A stretch of DNA of 64,000 bases from Anisodus tanguticus (taxonomy: Eukaryota > Streptophyta > Magnoliopsida > Solanales > Solanaceae): contig CM067539.1 of NCBI GenBank assembly GCA_034509755.1, positions 29,390,001 through 29,454,000 of the forward strand, given 5' to 3'. Positions within the stretch are counted from its first letter, which is position 1. Every line of letters starts with the position of its first letter. Of this stretch, positions 24,237 through 37,223 are shown piece after piece. The notes under the pieces were generated by a model, which worked only from the letters and a program-made list of their open reading frames with translations, made no database searches and had not been told where the DNA came from. The translations under genes were made by a program, and so were the position numbers.

Positions 24237-24497
24237 CTCCCCCGTTCCATAATAAGTCGTATTTTAAGGTTATGCACACCCCTTAAGAAATTGTTCTCCT
24301 AGAAAATTATGAGTATTTTTACTAACTTACCCCTAATCAATGCCTAGAAAAGAAAAAACTACTTAATGATTCTTGATTATGTAAATAATGGTAATTTTGG
24401 AAGAATAAGATCAATTTCTTTTTGAAATCTTAAAGCACTACTTAGTTTAAAATAAGATGAAATACCTAAAACACCACTTATTATGAAACGAAGGGAA
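24237..24497. repeat. Stowaway-like MITE
   Basis: The left end is CTCCCCCGTTCCATAATAAG. The right end, reverse complemented, reads TTCCCTTCGTTTCATAATAA. The element is about 260 bases, AT-rich and non-coding. TA bases lie close to both ends, as expected for Stowaway insertions. The 'CTCCCTCCGT' type terminus is widespread in plants. Confidence 0.75.
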
Positions 24498-26157
24498 TAA
24501 CAATTTTAAATTTCGAGCTAGGATAAATTTATGATTGTTATGTCAACCCATCCTACATTATAAGCCAGTGATTATTGGAGTTACTAGTTTGGTGGAGTTT
24601 TACCCAAAAAAAAAAAGGTTTAGTGGAGGCTAACGGTAAGGTGATTGGTCAGTGTTGGGGTCCCCAATATTAACGTGTAAACTGGAGAAGTACACAATTC
24701 AGTGTCGACAAAAAGTTTTGGATTATTATATTTTCCTCCCCAAGAGTTCCACTTTCGTCTCTAATTGTATTTTGATTTTTAAGTTATGGTTTTCATTAGA
24801 TCAACAAGGGTCGGCTTGGATTAAAATTCAATACCCTTATTTCAAACTTTAAGCAGTGAAACATTTAGAAAGGTTTATTTTGCTTTCTTGAAACTTATTT
24901 TCTTGAAAACCATCCCATAAAATTAAGATGATCTATAGAAAGGAATATAAGTAAACAAAGAAGATAGAACAAGAAAGCTATAGAAAATAACAGCTAGATT
25001 AGAAGGTAGAAAAGAAAGTAGTACTCTATCAATGGGGAAAAACTATGTAGTCTAAGCGACTTCAACCATAAGAGACATACACATTTATATTGATGTCTCA
25101 AGTCATACAAAAAATTATATGTATTAATTCTCGTAATCTAAATCCTCAATCATTTTATTTGAAATAGAGGGGTGCATGTTAGAATCTACATTTATCTTTC
25201 ATCCCTTGTATGAGATTGTAGAATGATTTCATATAATCCCCGCTACTACATGGATGATGCATTGCCTTAAATTTTGGGTTGGATACTCGAATTCTTTCAC
25301 ATATGACAATCGTACCAATCTTTAATGAGCTCCTTTGCACAGTTACTTTTCTCTCTTTATATTCTATCACTATGAGCTTATTTCTCTTTTAACTTAACTT
25401 GTGGAACTTGTCTGGTGTTAAAATGTCACTTTTGTCCTTCATCAATTGTTAAAAAAAATCAAAAATATTTAAATTGTTTTGAGCCACTTCATTATTACCT
25501 TAAATTTTGATTTTTTTTTAATTGACTGATTTAGTTTCTTTAACAGTACGTCGTATTCTCTTTAGCTTAAATGGTTCTACAATTTGAGTTTAGAATATTA
25601 GTAACTCAAGTCTTAATTCTTGGACTTGTCTAAGTTTCATTGGTTTGTCGTATGAATTTGGGCATAGAAAATTACAACAATATGATTAAGACTGGGAAAA
25701 CTAATATTTGTATTTTAAAAATGGTTAGGCAAGTGACATCCACAATATTTGGGTTGTTTAATATTTTCCATTGACAATTGAGGTGTGGATGCAAAAGTAT
25801 CTCAAACCCAATATGCTTTTTCTTGTGCAAAGATGGTCCATAATTGTGGGAAAGGGGGACCATGCTGAGATTCATCTTTTCGATTACTGAAATACTCAAC
25901 TGTCCCATTAACAAAAAACAAAGAAAGATTGGCCCTATCCTCATTTTAATTTCCTATTTCTTTTTATCACTGTGATGATAATGTAATGTCTTCATCAATA
26001 CTCAAATATCTAAATAAACTGAAAGAGAAATAAAATGAATTGATAGCTTTTGCCATCACTGTTTTTTTATTTTCTAGATAAAAAAAACATAAAACTTTTT
26101 AGGTTCAATATTTAGAAAATTCTTAGACCAAAAAATTGTGTGGATTTCCCTTCATGC
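24498..26157. other. Unassigned AT-rich intergenic DNA
   Basis: I found no convincing gene, LTR or inverted repeat here. The longest open frames (for example 25672-25944 minus) show no recognisable motif and have the composition of chance frames. Confidence 0.5.
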
Positions 26158-26217
26158 GGGTTGGTCTTTAATTTTTGCCCCTCAATTCGTTGGTCTTTAA
26201 TATTTGCCCCTACTTCT
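26158..26217. repeat. Foldback repeat M2, left arm
   Basis: GGTTGGTCTTTAATTTTTG and TTGGTCTTTAATATTTGCC form two tandem units that are the inverse of GACCACCAATTTGAGGG and TTAAAGACCACCC at 40120-40163. Copia 1 therefore sits inside an element whose other arm and body are at 39655-40163. Confidence 0.65.
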
Positions 26218-26543
26218 TTTTAAGCTCAGATGTGAGCTTCATCAATAAGCAGAGTCAACTTCCATGGTGTTGATCACCACTGGAACATTCGAGAAGAAGA
26301 GAGCAAGTTGTGAGCACAAATGTGCATTTTCTATTACGAATGAATGAATGAAAAATGAGTACATGAGCTTTATATATACAAAGGCAAAAAATCTAAGCGT
26401 AATCATCAACTAACCGACCCAAAATTGAGTTGACAGCTGGAACCACTCAACAAACTAACTACCTACTTAATTGACTAACAGAAAATGTAACTAACTGTTA
26501 TGCTAATTACAGTTAGATAATTAAGTAGTAATTAATCTCAATA
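26218..26543 (-). repeat. Copia 1 3' LTR
   Basis: It aligns with 39333-39654 through blocks such as GAGCTTCATCAATAA and GTAATTAATCTCAATA. The terminal TG has decayed to TT. Confidence 0.9.
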
Positions 26544-26557
26544 CCCCCCCCCCCCCC
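26544..26557 (-). other. Copia 1 polypurine tract: run of 14 G
   Basis: Fourteen consecutive C on the plus strand are followed by AAGTTGG. On the minus strand this gives CTTG(14) directly before the LTR. A pure G run is an extreme form of polypurine tract and may have expanded by slippage. Confidence 0.8.
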
Positions 26558-27083
26558 AAGTTGGAGGTGAGTAAAGCACCGCCAACTTGCCAAGAACCGT
26601 AGTGTTTAACACCAGTAAGGGCCTTGGTGAGTATATCAGCCAATTGGTCTCCATTACTGATATGATGCAATGAAATGAGATCATTTTGCAGCTTGAATCG
26701 TACGAAGTGGCAATCAACTTCAATATGTTTGGTTCTCTCATGGAACACATGATTTCTAGCTATGTGAAGGGCAGATTGACTATCACAAAATACATGAATT
26801 GAAGTGATGAATGGAACAATCAATTCTTCAAATAACATGTGTAACCATACAACTTCCCCAACCACTTTCCTCAATGATCTATACTCAGCTTCTGCTGAGG
26901 ATAAGAAAATAGTTTCTTGCTTCTTAAATTTCAAGCTAATAGTGCTATCACCCAAAAGAACAATGTAGCCACTGACAGATCTTCTGGAGTCTGGACATGC
27001 AGTCCAGTCTGAGTCATAGAAGGATTTGATGTTGTAGTCATCTGAGTTAGACATAAAAACTCAAAAATTGGGGTCTTTCTTCA
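26558..27083 (-). pseudogene. Copia 1 RNase H and end of RT
   Basis: The open frame from 27054 reads SFYDSDWTACPDSRRSVSGY, then SSAEAEYRSL, VFCDSQSALHIARN, HVFHERTKHIEVDCHFVR and LADILTKAL. These are the Copia RNase H motifs in correct order through the conserved C-terminus. The upstream part of the same reading frame is at 36243 onward, interrupted exactly by Gypsy B' (target CTTCA/CTTTA). This is one of the better preserved domains in the window. Confidence 0.9.
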
Positions 27084-29392
27084 TGTCACACCCCAACCTT
27101 GGGGGTGTGGCCGGCACTCGACGCCCTAATGCCCGAGCGTACTGATACTGATACCTGAGAGATATATCACAGCTCAGGGGCCGACAAGGCCTCTGACACA
27201 TACTCAACTGAATAAGAACATAGTCACCTGCACTTAGAAAAAGCCGAAACCATACATATCTACAACAAGACTGACAAGGCGAACATAAGCATAATAAATC
27301 TATTGAAGAGACCGATGAGGCCACACATGACTGTCACACATACACAACTGCCTATAAGCCTCTAAGGAGTATACTGACAATAACTTGTCGGGACAGGGCC
27401 TCGCCATATCCAACTATATACATATGCACAACGGCCATACTTATCAACTCACTACACAACTTCGGAAGAAAGAAGTGTGATAACTCCAGCTGAGTCAAGT
27501 CCTATTATGTGAAAAGCATTTGTATCCCAACCTATACCTGCGAGCATGAAACAAAGTGTCCACGGAAAGAGACATCAGTACGAATGATGTACTGAATATG
27601 TAAGGCATATAACCAATATAAACAGAAGGTAGAACATATGAGATGAGAGTACAAAAGTTAACATGAAACTCATAACAAGCCTCTATGGGCCTACCTGACA
27701 CAATTATGAAAATGTATGCATGTCTATAAAAATCAAGCCACTCAGTGGGGCCATATAAATTAATATTCAGACTCTCTGTGGGGCAAATTGTGTCATAATA
27801 CATATATATCATACTCGACCTTAATGGAGACTCAGTCGTACCCGACCCAAATATGGTACTCGATAATATCAAACCAATTGTAGTTGGGTGCACATCTACG
27901 TGCATTACCCGACCGACTATAGCACAGCTCGATAATAACATAGCTACATATATATAAGTGCAATGCAAGACAGACTCTGAAGGGTCTTATGAATCCAATC
28001 GGAGCGACTCAAGGTCGTTATCCTCCGATTATTATGATGTAATTGTGTATGTATCATTAATTGAGAGTCATTAATGATCAGGAGAAATATAAGGTTCATG
28101 AGATTATCAATTAGGGAAAATTCTTCCATAGCATAACAACAAGAGTTATGAATTGCAACAATATGGTATGAAAGTAATCACATCTTTAAATTTAAGAGTA
28201 GAGTTCATGTTTGAAGGGACGTCATTAAGGTTATACTTGTTCATCAATCATGCCAAAAAAATAAAAGAGTATGCCTTAACATACATTTTCCTTGATGCAA
28301 CAATCATCCTACAGGTCTTCATACTCCGTACGGGTGATTGTCTATATCACATAAAAATCGATATCAATATTGAATCCAAATTCTATAGAAATATTCATGT
28401 AGGTATCTCATCGACAATCTTTGAACATCTTGAGCTCTTATATCCTTTTACAAGGAATACTTATGTAACTCAATCTCATGGTTTCAATCAAAAATATAAT
28501 CTCCATAGAAACTTATTTAGGTGTTCTTTGATAATTTTAGCGTATATAGCTCCCTTAAGCTTTTTTTATCAGAAAATCCTTATGTGATTCAACTTCACAA
28601 TCCTTCAAACCAAACATTACTTAATCTATAATATACAAAATTAATTCCATCATCCATTTCAACTTATTCTTAGAGTAAAATAGCTCAACAATTCAAATTA
28701 CGAAGATTTCATGATTTGCGAAGTTTTGATCATGGAAACTTTTTTCATAACCTTCTCCAAATCAACCATTACTTATAATCATAAGTAGAGAAGGATAAAA
28801 TATACTTAACACATCATAATTCTCACAAAACAGCAGAATACTTCAATCCAAAGGTTTCCGAAATTAATTCCTCAAGAAGACGACAATTCCTACGATGATT
28901 ATGGGGTTTATCACGAACATCTTATGAATTATGGCCTTGATTTTGTATTGAGGTGGTGGGGTATGATAGAAAGAGATTAGGAGGGATTTTTGGGACTAAT
29001 TTTAGGCAAAAATAAGGGTTCTATGTCGAAGATCCAATTTAAACTCGTAAAAAAATCTACACCGACGTAAAATGATAGCTTATTTGATGGATCGTTAAAC
29101 GTTTGATGGTCTGTCAACCTTCCCGTCAAACTGCCAAGAAAATTGACCGTCCACCTTGCATAATTTCATGGATCATCAAATTTTTTGATGGTCCGTTAAC
29201 TACACCGTCGAATTGCCCATATTCCAATTGTCATCGAAACGTACTTTCTTCAATCCGTTTAACTCTCAGACACTTTGATACTTCCATAACCCAGATGTAA
29301 CCCTTCATTATTCATCCGTAAGGTCATATATTTTCTCGATACTTCAGTATCTATTGATTTTATGGTAGGACGCGAAACTACGGGGTGTAATA
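27084..29392 (-). repeat. Gypsy B' 3' LTR
   Basis: On the plus strand it starts TGTCACACCCCAACCTTGGG (a terminal palindrome) and ends GGGGTGTAATA. It is about 200 bases longer than its partner, which has lost segments corresponding to roughly 27640-27740 and 28150-28230. The open frames here (27495-27968, 28153-28587) are LTR sequence, not genes. Confidence 0.88.
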
Positions 29393-32300
29393 TCATTCCC
29401 CCCTTAGGAACATTCATCCGCGAATGCTGGAAATATTCTAACTCTCAAGTTTTCCAGAAATTTTGGTAGAATTTCTATTTAAACAGGACTATCAAAAACC
29501 TGTCAAGCAACCAAAACATATATCCAATGCCACACAGGATAACACAATATCAAAATAACATCAATCGACCTCACACGATAGCTTATACTTGCAGGAATTA
29601 AAGAGGGTTCAGCCATAACTTACCTTGACATCTTCTTGTTGACATCCAAGTTGCACTCGTAACGTTGGCCTCCAAAAACCTTGATTACGTAGGGTACATG
29701 GTTTATCTTGATAGATCGAATAAAACAGAGGAATTACATCATAATATAAAGCTAGAATCTGAATTATTTAGGTAGAGCGATTCTGAGATTCCGTGACTAT
29801 TCTGATAAATTTCCTTTCGAACCAAAAGATATCTCAACCTGCCATTGGACCAGGTTACATTAACATTCCACTGCTGGTACATTATCAAATTTCTCACAGT
29901 CATGCAGTTTCTTTACACCACTGTCTGGCGACTGTACTTTGTCTAAGTTATTGTATTCTGATATCTGGGCTACATCTTTCTTTTCTATGTTAGAATGCTC
30001 ATCCTATGAGGGATTTTAGATATTAGAGTTCATAGGAACGAAGTGTAAGATGATGATGAAGGATTGTGGTACGATGAGTGTCAAAGTCAAGGATGTGAAA
30101 ATAGTAGAGTTGGCTGAATCCAAGCACTTCTTTCTCTGTTCTTCTTTTTCTTTTCTCGATAATATTCTTATATATTGCATGAATTTAGAGCAGCCTACTG
30201 GCCTTGAAACTTCTTTCGTCGAGAAATCTTTTTTCCACTCTCACGTGAAGCAAATTTCTAAATAAGCGTCTTTTTTGCTGCTTTTCTCAACTGAGTTCAG
30301 TATTATGATATTGATTGTGCTCCGATTGAATCTTTCTTCCTTGTCAAGCTGAACCTTGCTTTTGACATCCATTCTCTTAATTCATTTCCCTGTTAATCTA
30401 AGTATTCTCTCATGATTTATTTCCTCAATCTGATACCGTTACTTCGGGTTCCATTCCCTTTTTGGTGACTTAATAAGAGTCTTACTCTCTTCCCATGTAT
30501 AGCCCTGATTTATCACCCTGGTAACATATCACCTCAGTAGTCATCGATTCATGTTCCAGACTCTTTCAAGTTCCATACATTCCTTCTTTACCCGTGTCTG
30601 GTAGCTTAGACTAAGTTTCTTATTGGTCACCTTAGGACAAGATGAAGGAAATCCTGACTACTATGAGCTTCTTTCAAATAGATCTTTCATTAGCTTGCTT
30701 ACCACGTTGAGCGATTGTATAATGGTCGGCGATAGCTGGTAATATTAGCTTTCGATCACTTCAATTGTATAGATAGATTCAATTGTTGTGGTATAGTCCG
30801 GCGAGTCACTTAGGTGCAAATATTCTAAACCAAAATAGTTTCCAACGATAATATAATAGTTTATAATGATCTTCGGATTACTCGATCATCTTTTGTGATA
30901 GTTTAACCATCAAGAGTAAGTCTTCTTGAGTGTTGTTAATCGATATTTTTAATCCTTAGATCATAGTGATGCTTTCCGTAATACCTTTACTTTTTGTCAT
31001 AATACCTCCTAATGGGCTTTGGGCGAAATGTTTTACCTTGTCACTTCTCAATCTTTCAATATAAGGAAAAGTTTATTTACTTATAACTTTACGAGAGGTA
31101 TCATCCAACTTCTATTATGGTTGGTCACTTGCTATTTTTTTAGGGCGGTTCCTCCTGGTAACTCCCTTAATGGTTCTCGTTTCAATAGTATGTGACTCTA
31201 TGGTCCATTATCTTTCTGTTAATTACGTCAGGACTTCTTACTTTTCATAACACCTCAAATTTGCATACTTCCTTGGTGACGCAGTATATATCCAAGATAA
31301 TTTCATCCTTCCTTAGTTGTACTCAAAAGTCACTCGAGTATCCTTTCTCGATCTACGTCATTACCTAATTAATTCCCTTATTTTCCCTTTTCCATAGAAT
31401 ATTGAAAATAGGACATTCTTTCATTTCCATAGTTATTTATTCTTTTGTCGACCTTATTTCTTGAGGACCTTCCATATTTTCTAGTTTTGAACTTATGATC
31501 TTTCATAATCAGCATTTCCTTCATGATAAGAGCGTAGTCTCACTTTTCATCACTCCACGATCCTTATATTTTACATTTGACCATTCGTTTATTAAGTACC
31601 TCTTGCACATTTGTTCCCACAAACAGACCGTAACGTACTTATGTTACCTTCCAATATCTTTCATGTTAGGAGTCATCTCCCCCTCTTTTTTCACTGACGG
31701 CTTTACTTTTACAAAGTGTTGATCACTGAATTCCCTTCATATTTGTCGTGCTTAAATCAACGTTGTTTTATTTATTCCTTGAGTTCTCTTCCTTTGTACT
31801 GATGTCATTACCTTCATGATTATAGCATTATTCTACTTGCGGGGTCTCAAATTCATTCGGCAGCAATCAGAATTTTGCCATCCCCTATTCGCACATTTCT
31901 TACTTTCTTGTTCTTATCCTTTAGCTCTTCTTCCGCCTATCTTAGACCATTCCTAATTACCTCATCATATACTTACCTCTGACTTCGTTCATCCTTACTG
32001 TTATTCATATATCCTTAGATATTTTATTGATATTCGCGGCGGAACTAAGGTTTGATATGTCAAATTTGGGTCGTGACTGGACTCAATCCTTATTGCTGAT
32101 TCAGGTCCGCCTTCCATAAATTGGTAATAGAATCCTTTCTATTAATCTCTCCTTCAATCAACTTGGATATTATCTATTGGAATTCCTTCAAAGATTTTTG
32201 GTCTTAGCGTACTTTCGGTATCATCACTTATGGAAATCGTAATCTATATCTTTGGTTCTAGAAACTTAAATACCACTTTTTTACTTGTACGCCTACCTTT

Positions 32301-33059
32301 TATTAGTACCCTTGTTGCTTGGAGGTCTCACTCCAATTTCTTTATCGATCTTCTTACTATTACTGGCTTCCCATCGAGTTACTTGTGTGGGATATATTCT
32401 TCGACTTGTTAGGTTGTCATAACACTCCTACTTGTATTTACCAGACACCCCTTTTATCTTTTATCGGCACTTCTCTGTTAATCATGCTTTATCGTAAATT
32501 ATCTTCACTTAATATCGAGAATCCTATATTCCTTCATGGTGAAGAAGGCATATCGCTTGCCTTTAATTAACAAAACCATTTCGTTCTATGATTTTCCCTA
32601 AATAGTTTAATTCTTATGAAGGGATGGGGATTACTAATTTACGTATACTTTTTCACATTCCTTTCTTCCTTCAACTATCTTTTGAACAAAGCTTTAGGTA
32701 ACTTATCCCTGAAAATCCATTTTCCTTATTATTCTTCTGGGATTTCCCTAAATTCTTTGGACTTGTGAATCCCCTTTGTCATGTCACATGTTCGTTTACT
32801 TTTTGTGTCTCAGTATTGTTCACGCTACAAGATCGAAGGGTATTAGGTACATATATAGTTAATAATTGGTAAAGTCCTATATCATTTTGCTCAGAACCTT
32901 AAATATAATGATGATTTCACTTAACATATGCACCTTGTATGACATACTTTCTATATTAAAATAAATGACCGATCATAGATATAAGCATAGTTATTCTTAA
33001 TAAAATTACCAACATACCTGATTGATTGCATGATTTTAAGTAACATCGGGACCGACTAT
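29393..33059 (-). other. Gypsy B' internal region without identifiable domains
   Basis: About 3.7 kb of A-rich (minus sense) DNA. I compared short translations in both directions with RT, RNase H, integrase and chromodomain motifs and found none. Its left edge (29580-29700) resembles the 3' non-coding part of Gypsy A just before the pol end. The remainder is either pol decayed beyond recognition or unrelated filler of a non-autonomous element. Confidence 0.5.
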
Positions 33060-33923
33060 TCTTCCGGACTCAACCCCGGATATCTATATACTTCGTGGCA
33101 CTTGCTCCCATACCAGTAACATCCCTTAATATCATCTGGGTGTGGCCCAGAATACACCTGCCCACACTGATAGCACAACGACTGGTACCTCTCTGGACAC
33201 TCTCTAGCCCTGTGGCGCAAAGCTCCATATCTTGAACATAGCTCGATGTAGGATAAATATGCCCCGTCATGCCTGTCTCTGCATTGCTGATATGTGGTCT
33301 ACTGCTACCAACATCTTCTGGTGTCTTTCTAATTTCTATCCGCGAGAAATGATCTGATGCCTCTTTCACTATTAATTCTTCAGCATGTACATCCATCCCG
33401 AATCTTCCGGTTTGTATACTATTTACTTCCTCATCGCTTCTACTCATCAGGGATGAATCTTGGTTAACTAACTTCAATGACATTAGCCTTCTCAATCTAT
33501 CGATAGGTCTGTCTTATGGGGGCATCTATACATGACCTTGCTCTAGAAATATAACTAAATGTGCTATTGTGTACACATGACCACTCACACCTAAGCCAAG
33601 CGGAAATGACCATTGCGCTGATGGACTTTGTATTGTGCGGGCCTTCCTAACTTGGCACCACTGCTGGAATTGAGAGTACTCGGAAAGGTGATTCCTCTGG
33701 GACCTCGGATGGGTCTTCCTCCATAGATGGATCCTTATACGGGCCTTCCTCCATAGACAGGTCTTTTTCCATGGAGGGGTCTTCTTTCATAGAATAACTT
33801 ACATTTATTTCTAGAGTTTTTATACCCCTTCAAATTCATATTAACGGGTAGTTTTCGGCTACTACCTTCTCCCGCATATCTAACCCATTTCCTGCTATCA
33901 GAACTTTCCCTGGATCTCGACAT
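33060..33923 (-). pseudogene. Gypsy B' gag relic with degenerate zinc knuckle
   Basis: The frame 33070-33495 is 141 codons. A neighbouring frame near 33073-33170 reads CYQCGQVYSGPHP followed by CYWYGSKCHEVYRYP. The second part aligns with a CCHC knuckle of the form C-x2-C-x4-H-x4-C in which the second and last Cys read Tyr. Upstream at 33735-33923 is a basic stretch with repeated R-P-x-Y/H-G units (RRPLHGKRPVYGGRPV), mirrored by a short DNA repeat CTTCCTCCATAGA. A stop near 33500-33530 and frame changes separate the pieces. Position just inside the PBS supports gag. Confidence 0.6.
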
Positions 33924-34118
33924 TACTGAAAAGGAAAATCAAGGTGAAAAGGTAGGAATTTAATGACTTACAACATTACTGCGGGCGCACGATCTAGATT
34001 TTTAAAAAAAGGTAACATCCTAAATGTCTTGTAGCCTCCTATTTATAAGTGTGGCGCACAACACACTCATAATAATGACTCTACTTTACACGGCTTGTAG
34101 ACATCTCTAGAACTGACC

Positions 34119-34131
34119 TGCTCTGATACCA
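34119..34131 (-). other. Gypsy B' primer binding site
   Basis: On the minus strand TGGTATCAGAGCA, initiator tRNA-Met type, three bases inside the 5' LTR. Confidence 0.9.
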
Positions 34132-34134
34132 CTT

Positions 34135-36242
34135 TATCACACCTCAACCTTGGGGGGTGTGGCCGACACTCGACCCTAAGGCTCGAGCGTACCAATCCTG
34201 ATACCTGAGAGATATACCACAACTCAGGAGCCGATAAGGCATTTGTCACATAATCAACTGATTAAGGACATAGCCACATGCACTTAGAAAAGGCCCAAAC
34301 TATACATATCTATAACAAGACTGTCAAGGCCAACATAAGCATAATAAATATACTAAAGAGGCCGATGAGGCCACACACGACAGTCACACTTACAGAACTG
34401 TCTACAAGCCTCTAAGGAGTATACTGACAATAATTGGCCAGGACAGGGCTCCGTCATACCAACTATATATATATGCACAACTGCTATAGCTATCAACTCA
34501 CTACACACTTCTGGAAGAAAGGAGTGTGACAACTGTAGCTGAGTCAAGTCCTATTATGTGGAAAGCATTCATATCCCAACATGTACCTGCGGGCATGAAA
34601 TGAAGTGTCCGTGAAAAGAGACATCAGTACGAAGGATGTACTGAATATGTAAGGAAGATAACCAATATAAACAGAAGGTGGAACATATGACATCAAGCCT
34701 CTCTGTGGGGCAAATCGTGTCATAATACATATATATTGTACCCGGTCTCAATGAGAACTCGGTTGTACTCAGCCCAAATGTGGGACTCGGTAATATCAAA
34801 CTAACTACAGATGGGTGCACATCTACGTGCGGTACTCGGCCGACTATAGTGCGGCTCTGTAAGAAATAGCTACATATATATATAAGTGCAATGCAAGACA
34901 GACTCTGAAAGGCCTTATGAAATCAATTTGAGTGATTTAAGGTCATTATCCTCCAATTATCATTATGTAACTGTGTTTGTATCATTAATTGAGAGTCATC
35001 AATGATCAAGAGAAATATAAAGTTCAGGAGATTATCAATTCGGGAAAATGCTTCTGAAGCAAAACAACAATAGTTATGGTTATACTTGTTCGTCGATCAT
35101 GCCAAAAGAATAAAATAGTATGCCTTAATATACCTTTTTCCTTGATGCAGCAATCGTCCTACAGGTCTTCACACTCCGTACAAGTGATTATCTATATAAC
35201 ATAAAAATTTATATTAATATTGAATCCAAATTATATAGAAAATATTCATTTAGGTATCTCATCAACAATCTTTGAACATCTCGGCTTCTTAGATTCTTTT
35301 ATAAGGAATACTTATGTAATTAAATCACATTGTTTCAATCAAAAATCTAATCTCCATAGAAACTTATTTAGGTGTTCTTTGACAATTTTAGCATGTATAG
35401 CTCCCTTTAGCTTTTCTTATCCGAAAAATCTTATGTGATTCAACTTCACAATCCTTCAAACCCAACTTTACTAAATCAATAACATACACAATTAATTACA
35501 TCATCCAATTCAACTTATTCTTAGAGTAAAATAGCTCAATAATTCATATTACGAAGATTTCATGATTTGCGAAGTTTTGATCATGGAAACTTTTTTCACA
35601 ACCTTCTCCAAATCAACCATTACTTATAATCATAAGTATAGGAGGATAAAATATACTTAACATATCATAATCCTCACAAAACAACAGAATACTTCAATCC
35701 AAAGGTTTCTAAAATTAATTCCTCAAGAAAAGGGCAATTCCTACGATGATTACGGGGTTTATCATAAACATCTTATGAATTATGACCTTGATTTCGTATT
35801 GGGATGGTGGGGTATGATAGAAAGAGCTTAGGAGCGATTTTGGGACTAATTTGGGGCAAAAATAAGGGTTCTATGTCGAAGATCCAATTTAAACTCGTAA
35901 AAAAATCTTTACCGACGTAAAATGACAGCCCATTTGATGGACCGTCAAACGTTCGATGGTTCGTCAACCTTCCTGTCAAACTACCAAGAAAATTAATGGC
36001 TCACCTTGGGTAATTTAATAGTCCGTCAAAGTATTTGACGGTTGGTCAACTACACGGTCGAACTACCCAGATTCCTATTTTCATCGAAGCATAATTTCTT
36101 TATTTTGTTTAACTCCTGGATACTCCGTGACTTCTATAACCAAGATGTAATCCTTCATTATTCTTCTGTAAGGTCATATCTTTTTCCAGGACTTCGGTAT
36201 CCATTGAAGTCATGGCTGGACTCAAAACTATGGGGTGTAACA
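34135..36242 (-). repeat. Gypsy B' 5' LTR
   Basis: On the plus strand it starts TATCACACCTCAACC (TG decayed to TA) and ends GGGGTGTAACA. It pairs with 27084-29392. The host Copia 1 frame resumes immediately after it. Confidence 0.88.
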
Positions 36243-37223
36243 CTTTAATTATTTGAGCATGTGAAAAGTTGCTTGTAGGTGAGGTTCCCTAGGGTCCTGC
36301 ATAAACTGGATCAAGTATTGCACTCCATAGGCAATGTCTAATCTAGTGTTGGTAAGGAAATTTAGCTTCCCTACCAAATTTTTGTAGTAAGTGGGATCAG
36401 CAATAACTGATCATTCATTTTCTTGAAGCTTAATAGAAGGATCAAGAGGTGAACTTAGGCTAGAATACTGATGACAGTCAAATTCCTTGAGAAGATCTAG
36501 AGTAAATTTTCTTTGAGAAATGAGCATCCCATCTGATTTATTTCCAGAACTTTACACAAGATTTCAAAAGGAGTTTAATTGCCAAGCACTATTGAGGGAA
36601 GTCTATTGATGAGATATGTGGTTGTCAGTACACATTTTCCCCAGTACTTTAAAGGTAATTGGGATTGGAAAAGAGTTGTCCTGACAATTTCAAGTAGATA
36701 TTTATGTTTTTTTTTACACTACACCATTTTGTTGTGGTGTGTATGAACAACTCTTCTGGTGGAGTATTCCTTTTAACAAGAAAAATGTGGTGATCTCTGA
36801 ATTGGTGAACTCAAGGCCATTGTTTGATATTTTGATTTTGATAGTTGTTTTGAATTAATTTTCAATTATGGATATAAAGGCTTTAATGGTCTGCACAACA
36901 TTACTTTTACAACTCAACAGGTGTGTCAAAGTACACCTGCTATGATCATCCACCATTGTGAGAAAATACCTAAACTTGTCATGTGTTGTCACATGATAAG
37001 ATTCCCATAAGTCAACATGAAGTAAATAAAAACTGGCTTTGGTGTCTTTAGTTTTAGTGGGAAATGGCAATCTAGTTTGTCTAGCCATAGAGCATGTGAA
37101 ACAGAAAAATGGTTGTTTGGAAGAAAAATTGAATGGGATGGAGAATATTCCTTTCATTTTAACAAAAGGTACATGTCCAAGTCTGTAGTGCCATAAGAGA
37201 TCAACATTATTAGTATGAGACAA
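36243..37223 (-). pseudogene. Copia 1 integrase fused by deletion to the RT end
   Basis: The frame 36855-37223 shows LLWHYRLGHVPFVKMKG (GAG-pre-integrase), LLHVDLWESYHVTTHDKFRY and FLTMVDDHSRC. Lower down come CSYTPQQNGVV and, near 36600, TYLINRLPSIVLGN. Within about 40 bases the sequence changes to GMLISQRKFTLDLLKEF, which belongs near the end of the RT. The central RT, including the YVDD block, is therefore missing, probably through a deletion of more than 1 kb. Stops and frame changes also occur. Confidence 0.8.

Larger units (their letters stand above)
27084..36242 (-). mobile_element. Gypsy B': long-LTR element without recognisable pol
   Basis: It has LTRs of about 2.3 and 2.1 kb (27084-29392 and 34135-36242), an initiator-Met PBS at 34119-34131, and a likely polypurine tract (AAGGGGGGAATGA on the minus strand beside 29392). 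The target duplication is CTTCA/CTTTA. The internal region is only about 4.7 kb: it holds a decayed gag at its 5' side, but no RT, RNase H or integrase motif was found on either strand. It is related to the LTR at 1-2042 and inserted into the Copia 1 RT/RNase H frame. Confidence 0.87.

Noticed and set aside
25672..25944. 90-codon minus-strand frame in intergenic DNA
   Set aside because: No motif, no sensible start context and chance-like composition; not supported as a gene.
27495..28587. Open frames of 157 and 144 codons
   Set aside because: Both are inside the Gypsy B' LTR and the other LTR copy has them shortened or interrupted.
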